Shown here piece by piece: positions 47,801 to 55,467 of a stretch of DNA of 62,814 bases. The stretch lies in the NCBI GenBank assembly GCA_028872915.1, contig JAGWNY010000015.1, forward strand, positions 1 through 62,814, read 5' to 3'. The notes under the pieces were generated by a model. The model had not been told where the DNA came from. It ran no database searches and worked only from the letters and a program-made list of their open reading frames with translations. Every line of letters starts with the position of its first letter. Position 1 is the stretch's first letter. The stretch is from Verrucomicrobiota bacterium. Its GTDB lineage: Bacteria; Verrucomicrobiota; Verrucomicrobiia; Limisphaerales; UBA11358. Position numbers and translations under genes: made by a program.

Positions 47801-49819
47801 ATGGCAAACATCGTTAAAACCAGATTCGCCGGGATGCTCCGGGGCTGGCTGCGGCGCTTGGATGAAAGCGAAGGACCGCCGGCGGCAACCCCCGCAGCAC
47901 AACCAGCCGCTTCCCGCCCGCCACGCCCGAAGGTTCCACCGGTTCCACAACCACCAGAGCCGAACCCCGCAAATGTCGAACCGGCCGAAGCGGCCTACGA
48001 ACCCCAACCGTTGCCGCCGGAAGCGTTACCGCCGGAAGAAACGCCTCCTGCATACCCGCCCGCCGCAGCCGCGCCATCCGCCGAGGAAAGCGCCGAGGCC
48101 CAGGAAGAAGCGGTGGAGATTCCCCTGTTGCCGCTTCTCGAAAAGCTTCCCGGGGAGTTGCGGGCCAGATTGAACGCCCGGATGGCGGACCTTTCGCAGG
48201 GCAGCCTCTCGATTTCCGTGAGCGAAATTCTCCCGCAGTTGCCGTCCGGCGCCGTGAAAATCACTTTTGGCCAACTGCGCCAGGCCATCCCAGACCTCTT
48301 TAGCGTGGGTGACGAATATGATTTGCTGCCGGTGGGCATCCCATTGAACGCCATTCTTCCCCGGCTGAACATCAGCCTGCTCCGGCGCCAGCACGAACAA
48401 CGGACGCTCAACGTATCAGGGGAAATCGCCGATCCATTCAACACCACCATCACCGGAATCAAGAGAACGGTAATCCAGGGCAAGCCGATAACTCCCCCGC
48501 AGCCGCCCCGGCGCGCTCCAATTCCGCCGCCCGCCGCGCCATCGGCCCCCCGCACGAACGGAATATCCGCCTCGGCGCCCTCTCGACCCGTGATTCCATC
48601 CGTGCCGCCACCTCCCGTCGTGCGACGCCCAGCGGTGCCGCAATGGAGAATGGCTGTTCCGCCCGTCGCACCCCCTTCCCCACCGTCAATGGAGCGGATC
48701 TCGCCGCCTTCCTTTTCTTCGCCGCCCGCCGAACCGCAGTCGTTTTCACGGCCGGCTTCGGCGCCTGCCGCACCAGAGCCGGCGCCGGTTGTGCCCAAGC
48801 CTGCCCCTGTTCCGCCGGCGACCGCCCAAACGACGCCATCGGCCACGGCCCCGGTCCCCGGCAGCGATGGCGCAGCCATTCTTGCGACGCTGGGCGACCT
48901 TCTCGAAAAATGGCCGGAAACGCTCAAGGGAGAAATTGTGCGTGAAAGCATGAACAACATGCAGGTTGCCATTCCCATGGAGGTGATTGAGCCGGCGCTT
49001 AAACGCGGACGGGTCATCTTTTCCTGGTATCAGTTGCGGTCGTGGACAAACATGCCCACGCGCGGCAGCTCTCCCAACAATGGCGTAGAACTGGAACTGC
49101 CGCTCAAGGTGATTGTGCCGCTCTTTCTGGAGCGGCGCGGGCCCCTCCGGAGCAATGCCTCCGGGCTGGCCATGGATTCCGTAATTCCGAATTTGTTCTT
49201 TGGGTTTCCCTCGCCCGAAATGGAAGCCACAGTCCCCGCGGCTGCCCCGCCCCACAGCGCTCCCCAACCGCCACAAACCGCTCCAGCCGAGCCCGTTGCG
49301 CCGGAGCCGGCCCCGCGCCCGCATTCGGCGACCAGCGGCGCCATGCCCGGGTCGGCAGGCCCGGCGGCGGATACCAACTTTTTTGGGGCTGATGATGCGC
49401 CCCAGCCGGCCGCCGAGCGTGATGACACGGATTACCGGGGCGCGCGGCCCGGAACAGACTTTACCCAACGCCAAATGACGCCCAAGGACATTGTTGCGGA
49501 GGCAATGGCATTGCAGGGCGTGAGCGGCGCCGTGATCGCGCTGCCCGACGGGCTGAAAGTGGCCAGCGAAGTGCCGCCGGAATTGAACGCGGACACCGTT
49601 GCGGCGTTTCTTCCCCAAATTTTTGATCGCGTTGCCCAAAGCACCCGCGAATTGCGGATGGGGGCGCTCAACAACTTGAAATTCACGGTCGGCAACGTTC
49701 CCTGGAGGATTTTCCGGGTGAACGCCGTTTATTTCGCCGCCATGGGCCGCGCCGGGCAACGCCTTCCAGGCGCGCAACTCGCAAAACTAGCGGCCGCGCT
49801 CGACCGCAAAAACTCATAA
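47801..49819 (+). CDS. Large Pro-rich protein: two copies of an unknown domain plus C-terminal roadblock/LC7
   Basis: 672 residues. After a Pro/Ala-rich start, residues 105-213 (IPLLPLLEKLPGELRARL, ILPQLPSGAVKITFGQLR, VGIPLNAILPRLNISLLRR) and 355-445 (ILATLGDLLEKWPETLKGEI, VIEPALKRGRVIFSWYQLR, ELPLKVIVPLFLERRG) look like two copies of one domain. They are separated by a long Pro-rich linker (215-350). Residues 560-665 are a roadblock/LC7 domain (GVSGAVIALPDGLKVASEVP, TVAAFLPQIFDRVA). The repeated domain is not one I can name. It is followed 4 bp later by the MglA-type GTPase gene, so the protein is a candidate GTPase regulator or scaffold. Confidence 0.75.
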   Translation: MANIVKTRFAGMLRGWLRRLDESEGPPAATPAAQPAASRPPRPKVPPVPQPPEPNPANVEPAEAAYEPQPLPPEALPPEETPPAYPPAAAAPSAEESAEAQEEAVEIPLLPLLEKLPGELRARLNARMADLSQGSLSISVSEILPQLPSGAVKITFGQLRQAIPDLFSVGDEYDLLPVGIPLNAILPRLNISLLRRQHEQRTLNVSGEIADPFNTTITGIKRTVIQGKPITPPQPPRRAPIPPPAAPSAPRTNGISASAPSRPVIPSVPPPPVVRRPAVPQWRMAVPPVAPPSPPSMERISPPSFSSPPAEPQSFSRPASAPAAPEPAPVVPKPAPVPPATAQTTPSATAPVPGSDGAAILATLGDLLEKWPETLKGEIVRESMNNMQVAIPMEVIEPALKRGRVIFSWYQLRSWTNMPTRGSSPNNGVELELPLKVIVPLFLERRGPLRSNASGLAMDSVIPNLFFGFPSPEMEATVPAAAPPHSAPQPPQTAPAEPVAPEPAPRPHSATSGAMPGSAGPAADTNFFGADDAPQPAAERDDTDYRGARPGTDFTQRQMTPKDIVAEAMALQGVSGAVIALPDGLKVASEVPPELNADTVAAFLPQIFDRVAQSTRELRMGALNNLKFTVGNVPWRIFRVNAVYFAAMGRAGQRLPGAQLAKLAAALDRKNS

Positions 49820-49823
49820 CGTT

Positions 49824-50459
49824 ATGGCAATCATCAATCAAGCGACCAAAGAATTACAGGTCAAAATCGTCTATTACGGACCCGCCATGGGCGGCAAAAC
49901 CACCAACCTTGTCCAGGTCCACGACCACGTGCAAACCGCGCAGGGCAGCAAGGGCAAACTCGTCTCGCTGGCCACGAGTTCCGACCGCACGTTGTTCTTC
50001 GACTTCCTGCCCATCGAAGCCATGACCATCAAAGGATTCAAGACAAAGTTCCAATTATACACCGTGCCTGGACAGGTCATTTACAACACCACCCGGCAAC
50101 TGGTGCTGCGCGGCGTGGATGGCATCGTTTTCGTAGCCGATTCACAATATGAAAAAATGCCTGAAAACGTGGAAAGTTTTCAGAACATGGTTGACAATCT
50201 CAGTTCCCTGAAGCTTAATCTGGCGGAAATTCCCTACGTGCTTCAATACAACAAACGCGACCTGCCGAACGTTGCTCCGGTGGAATACATGGAATTTCTC
50301 CTCAACAACCGCGAGGTCCAAGTGCCGTCGTTCACCGCCACGGCGCATCGGTGCGAGGGGGTCTTCGACTCGCTGAACATGATTACCCGCCTCCTGCTCC
50401 AAAAATTCATCAGCCAAAGTCAAAGCCACTCTGCGCCCCGCGCGGCGCAACCCGCATGA
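49824..50459 (+). CDS. MglA-type small GTPase (Arf/Ras-like)
   Basis: 211 residues. The P-loop GPAMGGKTTNL lies at about 18-28. The switch region has TVPGQVIYNTTRQLVLRGVD and VFVADSQYEKMPEN, both hallmarks of MglA; the base motif is QYNKRDLP. MglA is the GTPase that sets front-rear polarity and motility in Myxococcus and is controlled by the roadblock protein MglB. Homologues in non-gliding bacteria act in other spatial processes. The gene lies between two roadblock genes (4-bp gap upstream, 1-bp gap downstream), which fits a GTPase with two regulatory partners. Confidence 0.94.
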   Translation: MAIINQATKELQVKIVYYGPAMGGKTTNLVQVHDHVQTAQGSKGKLVSLATSSDRTLFFDFLPIEAMTIKGFKTKFQLYTVPGQVIYNTTRQLVLRGVDGIVFVADSQYEKMPENVESFQNMVDNLSSLKLNLAEIPYVLQYNKRDLPNVAPVEYMEFLLNNREVQVPSFTATAHRCEGVFDSLNMITRLLLQKFISQSQSHSAPRAAQPA

Positions 50460-50460
50460 C

Positions 50461-50946
50461 ATGGGCACTCTTCCACAACTCACCGAGGAAGACATTCACA
50501 AGCTCGACGCGGTGCTTCGTGAATTCCTCACCCAGACCGAGGCGACCACGGCGCTGGTGATTGACAAGGGCGGCTTCCTCATCACCCACCAGGGCGCGGC
50601 CAACAGCTTCGACCTGACCACCCTGGGGGCGCTCGCCTCCGGCGCGTTCATGGCCAACCAGACCATCGCCGGTCTCGTCAATGAGCCAAACTTTTCGAGC
50701 ATCCATCAACAGGGCGAAAATTTCAGCCTTTACGTTTGCTCCGTGGATGAACATGCGCTGCTGGTCGTCATCTTTTCCTGCCACGTCGGAATCGTGAAAT
50801 ACTTTGCCGGGAACGCCATCAAAAAACTCGCCGAACAACTCAACATCGCCCAGCATCGGGCGCCCGACAAGGGATTCGACCTTTCGGCCCTGAACGTCGC
50901 CGATACTTATACCGTCTTCCGCAAAAAGGAAAAAAAGAGCGCTTAG
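50461..50946 (+). CDS. MglB-like roadblock/LC7 protein
   Basis: 161 residues. The core (TTALVIDKGGFLITHQGAAN, FDLTTLGALASGAFMANQTI, SLYVCSVDEHALLVVIFS) is a roadblock/LC7 domain. A helical C-terminal extension (VGIVKYFAGNAIKKLAEQLN) is followed by a basic end KKEKKSA. MglB dimers act as GTPase-activating proteins for MglA, the likely function here. The gene begins at ATG 50461, directly after the GTPase stop, and is the last gene of the operon. The convergent SMUG gene ends 11 bp downstream. Confidence 0.9.
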   Translation: MGTLPQLTEEDIHKLDAVLREFLTQTEATTALVIDKGGFLITHQGAANSFDLTTLGALASGAFMANQTIAGLVNEPNFSSIHQQGENFSLYVCSVDEHALLVVIFSCHVGIVKYFAGNAIKKLAEQLNIAQHRAPDKGFDLSALNVADTYTVFRKKEKKSA

Positions 50947-50957
50947 CTTGGGCGGAA

Positions 50958-51683
50958 TTATTTCCACACCCCCAGCGCCTTCAACTGCCGCGTCACCGTT
51001 CCCGCCCAGTCCCGATTGGCCGACGGATTGGCCGGACTGGGATGCAATATTCCTCCTGTCCTGAAGAGGCCATCCTCGGCTGCGATTTTTGCCCGGCTGG
51101 CCGCAAACAAACCGATGCCGACAATCCATTCAGGTTCCAGCGCCTCCGCCACACTCCGCAAATGGTCGTCGCACGCCTCAAACAGCCGGTGGCATTCCGC
51201 TTTGGGCAATTGCTCCGGCGTCAGGTTGCAACCGCTCCTGCCGCAAAACACCAGCGGACAATAATTGGCCACGAAATGTTCCTGAAAAAAATTCTCCGCC
51301 GGGCCAAACCGCTCCGCAAACAAGCGCCATAGCCGCCGCCCGCTCACCTCCGAGCGCGCGCAGGCGAAACCGGCGACTGGCCGCCTCGGATGCTCCCGGC
51401 GGGGACGTTGAACCGGCTCCTCGATTCCCAGCCAGTTCCGCACCGCCGACACTTCCCCGAAAGGAACTCCCGTTTGGGCCATTCCAAACGGCCCCGGATT
51501 CATCCCCAGAAAAATCACGCGCTTTTTGCCGTTGCCAAATTTCCGCGCGTAAGCTTCATACGGCTGGCGGGCATAATCGAGCGGGTTATAGACATGCGTG
51601 ACCGGTGGCTTGAATTTCAAGCAGTCCACGCGCGCAGCCAAACGGCGCGCCGCCGCAATCAGTTGCCCGCTTTGGACCGACAT
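50958..51683 (-). CDS. SMUG-type uracil-DNA glycosylase
   Basis: The ATG at 51683 gives 241 residues; four codons upstream is another ATG (51695). The motif GMNPGPFGMAQTGVPFGEV is the characteristic active-site loop of SMUG1-like glycosylases. NYCPLVFCGRSGCNLTPEQL and HPSPANPSANRDW, with the second active-site His, follow as expected. It removes uracil and oxidised pyrimidines from DNA. It is the last gene of a minus-strand set with the coiled-coil protein (15-bp gap) and the FIST protein. Confidence 0.92.
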   Translation of the reverse strand: MSVQSGQLIAAARRLAARVDCLKFKPPVTHVYNPLDYARQPYEAYARKFGNGKKRVIFLGMNPGPFGMAQTGVPFGEVSAVRNWLGIEEPVQRPRREHPRRPVAGFACARSEVSGRRLWRLFAERFGPAENFFQEHFVANYCPLVFCGRSGCNLTPEQLPKAECHRLFEACDDHLRSVAEALEPEWIVGIGLFAASRAKIAAEDGLFRTGGILHPSPANPSANRDWAGTVTRQLKALGVWK

Positions 51684-51698
51684 GCCCGCAACCACCGG

Positions 51699-52088
51699 TC
51701 AGGCCTGACGGGGACCTTGCAATTGCCGAAGCAAACGGCGCAGCGATTCGATCTCGCGCTCATCGGCAATCTTCTGTCCTTCCGCTGTCTCAATGAGTTC
51801 CAAAACCTCCTCCATCTGGTCCAAAGCGCCCCGGAGCGAATCAATGATCGCCGCTACTTCGTCAGCCGCCTGCAAAAGCGGTGAACCGTGCCGCGGCGCC
51901 TCTGGAACACGCTGTTCCATCCCTCCCTCGCCAGCCGGAGCGGGTTCGGATTCTTCCACCGGCGCCGGGCCTGGCGGCCGCGGCATTCGACGGCGGCCCC
52001 GTCCGCCGCGGTGTCCCCGGCGCCTGGGCCGGGGCGAAGACGGCATCGGTGACGGATTCGGTTCAGGCTGATGTTCTTCCTCTGGCAT
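51699..52088 (-). CDS. Basic Pro/Arg-rich protein with C-terminal coiled coil
   Basis: 129 residues from ATG 52088; ATG 52103 is close and plausible. The longer open frame upstream reads through the FIST gene and is not supported. Residues 1-60 are disordered and rich in Pro, Arg and Gly (RPRRRGHRGGRGRRRMPRPP). Residues 65-125 form a coiled coil (EVAAIIDSLRGALDQMEEVL, RREIESLRRLLRQ type). The basic part suggests nucleic acid binding and the coiled coil oligomerisation. I do not recognise a family. Confidence 0.6.
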   Translation of the reverse strand: MPEEEHQPEPNPSPMPSSPRPRRRGHRGGRGRRRMPRPPGPAPVEESEPAPAGEGGMEQRVPEAPRHGSPLLQAADEVAAIIDSLRGALDQMEEVLELIETAEGQKIADEREIESLRRLLRQLQGPRQA

Positions 52089-52147
52089 TGGCCCCGGTAG
52101 CATGGCCTTCCTGCAAACAAAAGCAAAGCGAATTGCGGCGATTGCGG

Positions 52148-53332
52148 TTACTTTTTTACAAACAACGCGAGTGAAGCTGTGAAACCATGCAAATAATTCC
52201 GCCCTCCCACCGGCCCGATCTCGCCATTGCAGAAAAATCCCGCCAGCCCGGTCGGCCCCATTAACTGCTGCACGAGGTCCGCATCGTGGTTGGGCCGTCC
52301 AAAAAGGTTCCGGCCACGCCCGTTGCAGCAGCACAGGCAGCCGCCGTAAATCGGGCCGCCGCCGATTTCCTTTTTCCTCCGCGCCAGCAATTCGCTCATG
52401 TCTTCATTCGCGGCCGCCGCGTCGCGCCGCTGAAACTGCATCATCTGGCCCGCCCGCGGTTGCGCGCCCACGGCCAGCACGCCTGATGCCGGGTCTCCGC
52501 CTATGAGGTTGCGCACGAGAAAATCTCCCCGCTGAAAGTCTTCGAGGTATTCATTGACGACCAGCCCAATCAGAAGGTTGCCGCGGGCCTTTTGTTGCTC
52601 GTCGGGCGGCAGTTTCTGAAATGTCTCGGCCAGGACGGCATAGGCCGGGCGGTTGGCGATCTGGCGGATAAGATTGTGCTCCACGCGGGTAAGCGTCCAC
52701 GTCTCCCCAATGGGCGTGCAGCCTTGTGAAATCACGCCCTCCATCTTGACCGCGCCTCCCACGCCGATCGCCACGCCGCCATCCTCGAATACTTCGCCGT
52801 CCAGATAAATCTGCGTCGTCTGGTCGGAAAAAATCCCGCTCGCCAGGCCGCCATACACCGGCGCCTTTGGAAAGGATTCATTCCACGTTTCGAGCCATCC
52901 TTCGGCATCCAGGTGAAACGGATCAATGAACGCGAGCCAGCCGTTGATCCCATCCGGCTCCAGGCCGCTGTGACTGCGCCAGTAATTCCCGCCGGCTTCC
53001 TGGACCTGCTGCTGTGTAAAGCGAACGGCCCTCACTTCCGCGTCCGGCAGCCAATACAACGCCAGCACCACGCCCGAGGCGTTCTCCACTTCACTCCCGT
53101 TGCAAATCAGCGCCGTGCTGGAACAACCCGCCAGCAATGGAATCCGCGCCCTAACGCGCAAAATCTCAAGCACTTGGCGCGCCTGTGGGAAAAAATCGGG
53201 CGCCATGAAGACCAGCCCCAGCGAAACGGCCGGCGCGTCCAATTGCCCCCACAAATCGGCCGCCCACTTTCCGAGCCGGTCCTCGTCAAAGCCATCCTGC
53301 CAATGCGCGGCAATGGAAAATTTGGCGCTCAC
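52148..53332 (-). CDS. FIST domain sensor-like protein
   Basis: 394 residues. The N-terminal FIST domain (SLGLVFMAPDFFPQARQVLE, LLAGCSSTALI) and the C-terminal FIST_C part (YAVLAETFQKLPPDEQQKAR, MSELLARRKKEIGGGPIYGG, CNGRGRNLFGRPNHDADLVQ, GFFCNGEIGPVGGRNYLHGF) cover the whole protein. FIST proteins are thought to bind small ligands such as amino acids and often act as signal inputs; in some bacteria they are linked to chemosensory or diguanylate cyclase proteins. No signalling gene is attached here, only the coiled-coil protein and a DNA repair enzyme. Cytoplasmic, with no signal peptide. Confidence 0.9.
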   Translation of the reverse strand: MSAKFSIAAHWQDGFDEDRLGKWAADLWGQLDAPAVSLGLVFMAPDFFPQARQVLEILRVRARIPLLAGCSSTALICNGSEVENASGVVLALYWLPDAEVRAVRFTQQQVQEAGGNYWRSHSGLEPDGINGWLAFIDPFHLDAEGWLETWNESFPKAPVYGGLASGIFSDQTTQIYLDGEVFEDGGVAIGVGGAVKMEGVISQGCTPIGETWTLTRVEHNLIRQIANRPAYAVLAETFQKLPPDEQQKARGNLLIGLVVNEYLEDFQRGDFLVRNLIGGDPASGVLAVGAQPRAGQMMQFQRRDAAAANEDMSELLARRKKEIGGGPIYGGCLCCCNGRGRNLFGRPNHDADLVQQLMGPTGLAGFFCNGEIGPVGGRNYLHGFTASLALFVKK

Positions 53333-53688
53333 AAATTCAGGTTACCCCGAACGGTGGGGATTGCAAACGAGAACGCCGGAGGCTGGAGATGGAGTTGGTT
53401 TGCCGGAGACCGGCGGATTTGAAATTTGCCCCGAAATGCTCGCAGGCATGGCGCGAAAACTCGCAATTCAGCATCCAGGAAGCGGCGCAAAACCGACGCG
53501 GGAAAGGTGAAGATCGCCACGCGACCGGGAAGGGAGACGGTGATGACGCTGGGCTGGATTGCCGAATGCTTGCGGATGGGCGCCGGCATACATCGGGCAG
53601 GTTTTGAAGGGTCAGGCCATGCGCGATTTTCATCCATAGCCGGGACTTTTTTGCGGGACCTTTTCGCGGTTGCGGATCGGGTTTAACG
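53333..53688. other. Intergenic region between FIST and msrP genes
   Basis: 356 bp without an intact gene. It contains a probable remnant of a REP-associated transposase gene at about 53480-53608, listed separately. The rest shows nothing recognisable; a run of GGGACTTTTTTGCGGGACC precedes the msrP start. Confidence 0.5.
53480..53608 (+). pseudogene. 3' remnant of a REP-associated (Y1-type) transposase gene
   Basis: On the plus strand one frame reads RKTDAGKVKIATR, then RETVMTLGWIAECLRMGAG. This strongly resembles the C-terminal DNA-binding tail of REP-associated tyrosine transposases in Verrucomicrobia (remembered pattern: K-A-R-L-R-x-E-T-x-M-T-L-x-W-I-A-x-R-L-x-M-G). The catalytic HUH part is absent and the frame has no start, so it is a decayed fragment. 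Match judged by eye only. Confidence 0.45.
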
Positions 53689-54699
53689 ATGCCAGATTTT
53701 GGAACATTGAAGAATGAAAACAAGATTTTGGGCCGCGAGATGACGCCGGCATCGGTGTATTTCACCCGCCGGAACTTCATTCGGGCGGGGGTACTGGCGG
53801 CCAGCGCGGTGGCGACGGGCGTGGTGTATCGCCAGCTGAATCCGGTGGGCGCCGACACCGGCCCCGCGGTGCGGACGGCGAAAATCAAGGGCGTCCAAAT
53901 ACCGGCCGCGACAGCCACAAGCGAGGACTCCGGATTCATGGTGAACGAGCCGGAGACGCCCTTCGAGGACATCACGCATTACAACAATTTTTACGAATTT
54001 TCGACCGACAAGGAGGAGGTCGCGACAGTGGCGGAGAATTTCGAGACGGCTGGCTGGACGGTGTCGGTGGAGGGTTTGGTGAACAAGCCAAAGATTTTCG
54101 GGCTGGATGACCTCCTGAAAATCGCGCCGCCGGAGGAGCGAATCTACCGGATGCGCTGCGTGGAGGCGTGGTCCATGGTCATTCCATGGGTGGGCTTCTC
54201 GTTTTCCAAATTACTCAACGTTGTTGAGCCGTTGAGCAGCGCCAAATACGTGGCGTTTCAAACGCTGCTCGACCCGGCCCGGATGCCCGGCCAGCGCAGC
54301 GGCGTGCTCAACTGGCCTTACGTGGAAGGCTTGCGCATGGACGAGGCAATGCATCCGCTGACCATTCTGGCCAGCGGCATTTATGGGAGGGCGCTGCCGC
54401 CGCAGGACGGCGCGCCTGTTCGGATGGTCATTCCGTGGAAATACGGCTTCAAAGGGATCAAATCCATCGTGAAAATCAAGTTGGTGGAAGCCCAGCCGCC
54501 TGCCACCTGGAATGTTTACGCGCCCAATGAATACGGCTTTTACGCGAACGTAAACCCCCACGTGGACCACCCGCGTTGGAGCCAGGCCACGGAGCAGCGG
54601 ATTGGCGAACCGGGCCGGCGGCCGACACTGATGTTCAACGGTTACGAGGCGCAGGTCGGCCATTTGTATGCCGGCATGGATTTGCGAAAGTATTTCTGA
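53689..54699 (+). CDS. msrP: MsrP, catalytic subunit of the periplasmic methionine sulfoxide reductase
   Basis: 336 residues. A twin-arginine-type signal ([20 protein letters not shown]) sits in a preferred start at 53689; ATG 53740 is the alternative. Conserved parts: [16 protein letters not shown], the molybdopterin Cys in [61 protein letters not shown]. It carries a molybdenum cofactor and reduces protein-bound methionine sulfoxide in the periplasm. The haem-binding membrane partner MsrQ is encoded 4 bp downstream. Confidence 0.97.
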   Translation: MPDFGTLKNENKILGREMTPASVYFTRRNFIRAGVLAASAVATGVVYRQLNPVGADTGPAVRTAKIKGVQIPAATATSEDSGFMVNEPETPFEDITHYNNFYEFSTDKEEVATVAENFETAGWTVSVEGLVNKPKIFGLDDLLKIAPPEERIYRMRCVEAWSMVIPWVGFSFSKLLNVVEPLSSAKYVAFQTLLDPARMPGQRSGVLNWPYVEGLRMDEAMHPLTILASGIYGRALPPQDGAPVRMVIPWKYGFKGIKSIVKIKLVEAQPPATWNVYAPNEYGFYANVNPHVDHPRWSQATEQRIGEPGRRPTLMFNGYEAQVGHLYAGMDLRKYF

Positions 54700-54703
54700 C
54701 GCC

Positions 54704-55330
54704 ATGCAGCAAGGCGACATCCGGTTTGTCAAGATGCTGGTGCTCGTCAACGGCCTCACGCCGCTCGCGCTGCTGGTCTGGGACCAGTCGCGCCATCGGC
54801 TTGGCGCAAACCCGCAGAATTTCCTCATCCTGACGACGGGTATGATGACCCTTATTTTCCTGATGCTGACAATGGCCGTGACGCCCGTGCGAAAGGTTTT
54901 CGGCTTGAACTGGCTCATTCAGTTGCGCCGGATGTTCGGCCTGTTCGCCTTCTTTTACGGTTGCCTCCATTTTCTCTGCTTTTACAGCCTTGACCGCGCG
55001 TTCAGCCTGTCGAGCACGCTGCATGAGATCGTAGCGCGCCAATACCTTTGGTTCGGGATCACGGCATTGTTGGCCATGGTTCCGCTGGCGATCACGTCCA
55101 CGAACGGGATGATCAAACGGCTCGGTGGCAAACGCTGGCGCGCCCTGCACCGGCTCGCGTATGTGGCGGCGATCGCCGGCGCGGTCCACTTTTTCATGCA
55201 GGTGAAGGCGGACGTGCGCCTGCCGCTGGCGTTTGCGGCGCTGTTGGCCGTGCTACTGGGCTACCGGCTGCTGGATTGGTGGCGGCGGAGCAAACGGGCG
55301 CCGGCAACCGCGGCGGCAGTCAAGTCATAA
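54704..55330 (+). CDS. msrQ: MsrQ, haem-binding membrane subunit of the methionine sulfoxide reductase system
   Basis: The start ATG at 54704 is just after the msrP stop (a longer reading to 54668 overlaps msrP). 208 residues, five to six membrane helices (VNGLTPLALLVWD, LILTTGMMTLIFLMLTMAV, FGLFAFFYGCLHFLCFY, YLWFGITALLAMVPLAITS, LAYVAAIAGAVHFFMQVK, LAFAALLAVLLGY). Histidines in GCLHFL, RALHRL and AVHFF fit haem ligands. It passes electrons from the quinone pool to MsrP. Confidence 0.96.
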   Translation: MQQGDIRFVKMLVLVNGLTPLALLVWDQSRHRLGANPQNFLILTTGMMTLIFLMLTMAVTPVRKVFGLNWLIQLRRMFGLFAFFYGCLHFLCFYSLDRAFSLSSTLHEIVARQYLWFGITALLAMVPLAITSTNGMIKRLGGKRWRALHRLAYVAAIAGAVHFFMQVKADVRLPLAFAALLAVLLGYRLLDWWRRSKRAPATAAAVKS

Positions 55331-55467
55331 TGGAATCTTAGCCGCTCCTCCCTGCCTTAAGGACCTCCAGGCTATTGTGGATTTTGGTATTGATTGTGCC
55401 GGCTTTTTTCACCGGCATGGCGCAGAAAGTCGAATACCATAATGGACGGGCATGGGCGCGAATCGAA
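55331..55467. other. Spacer between msrQ and lysA (convergent ends)
   Basis: No gene is recognised. A short phrase near 55398-55420 with GCCGG and CCGGC arms around a TTTTTTCA loop could be a weak terminator hairpin shared by the two convergent genes. Confidence 0.4.

Noticed and set aside
48746-49777. Minus-strand frame opposite the roadblock scaffold gene
   Set aside because: The plus frame has the LC7 domain and fits the operon. The antisense is Arg/Gly-rich without features.
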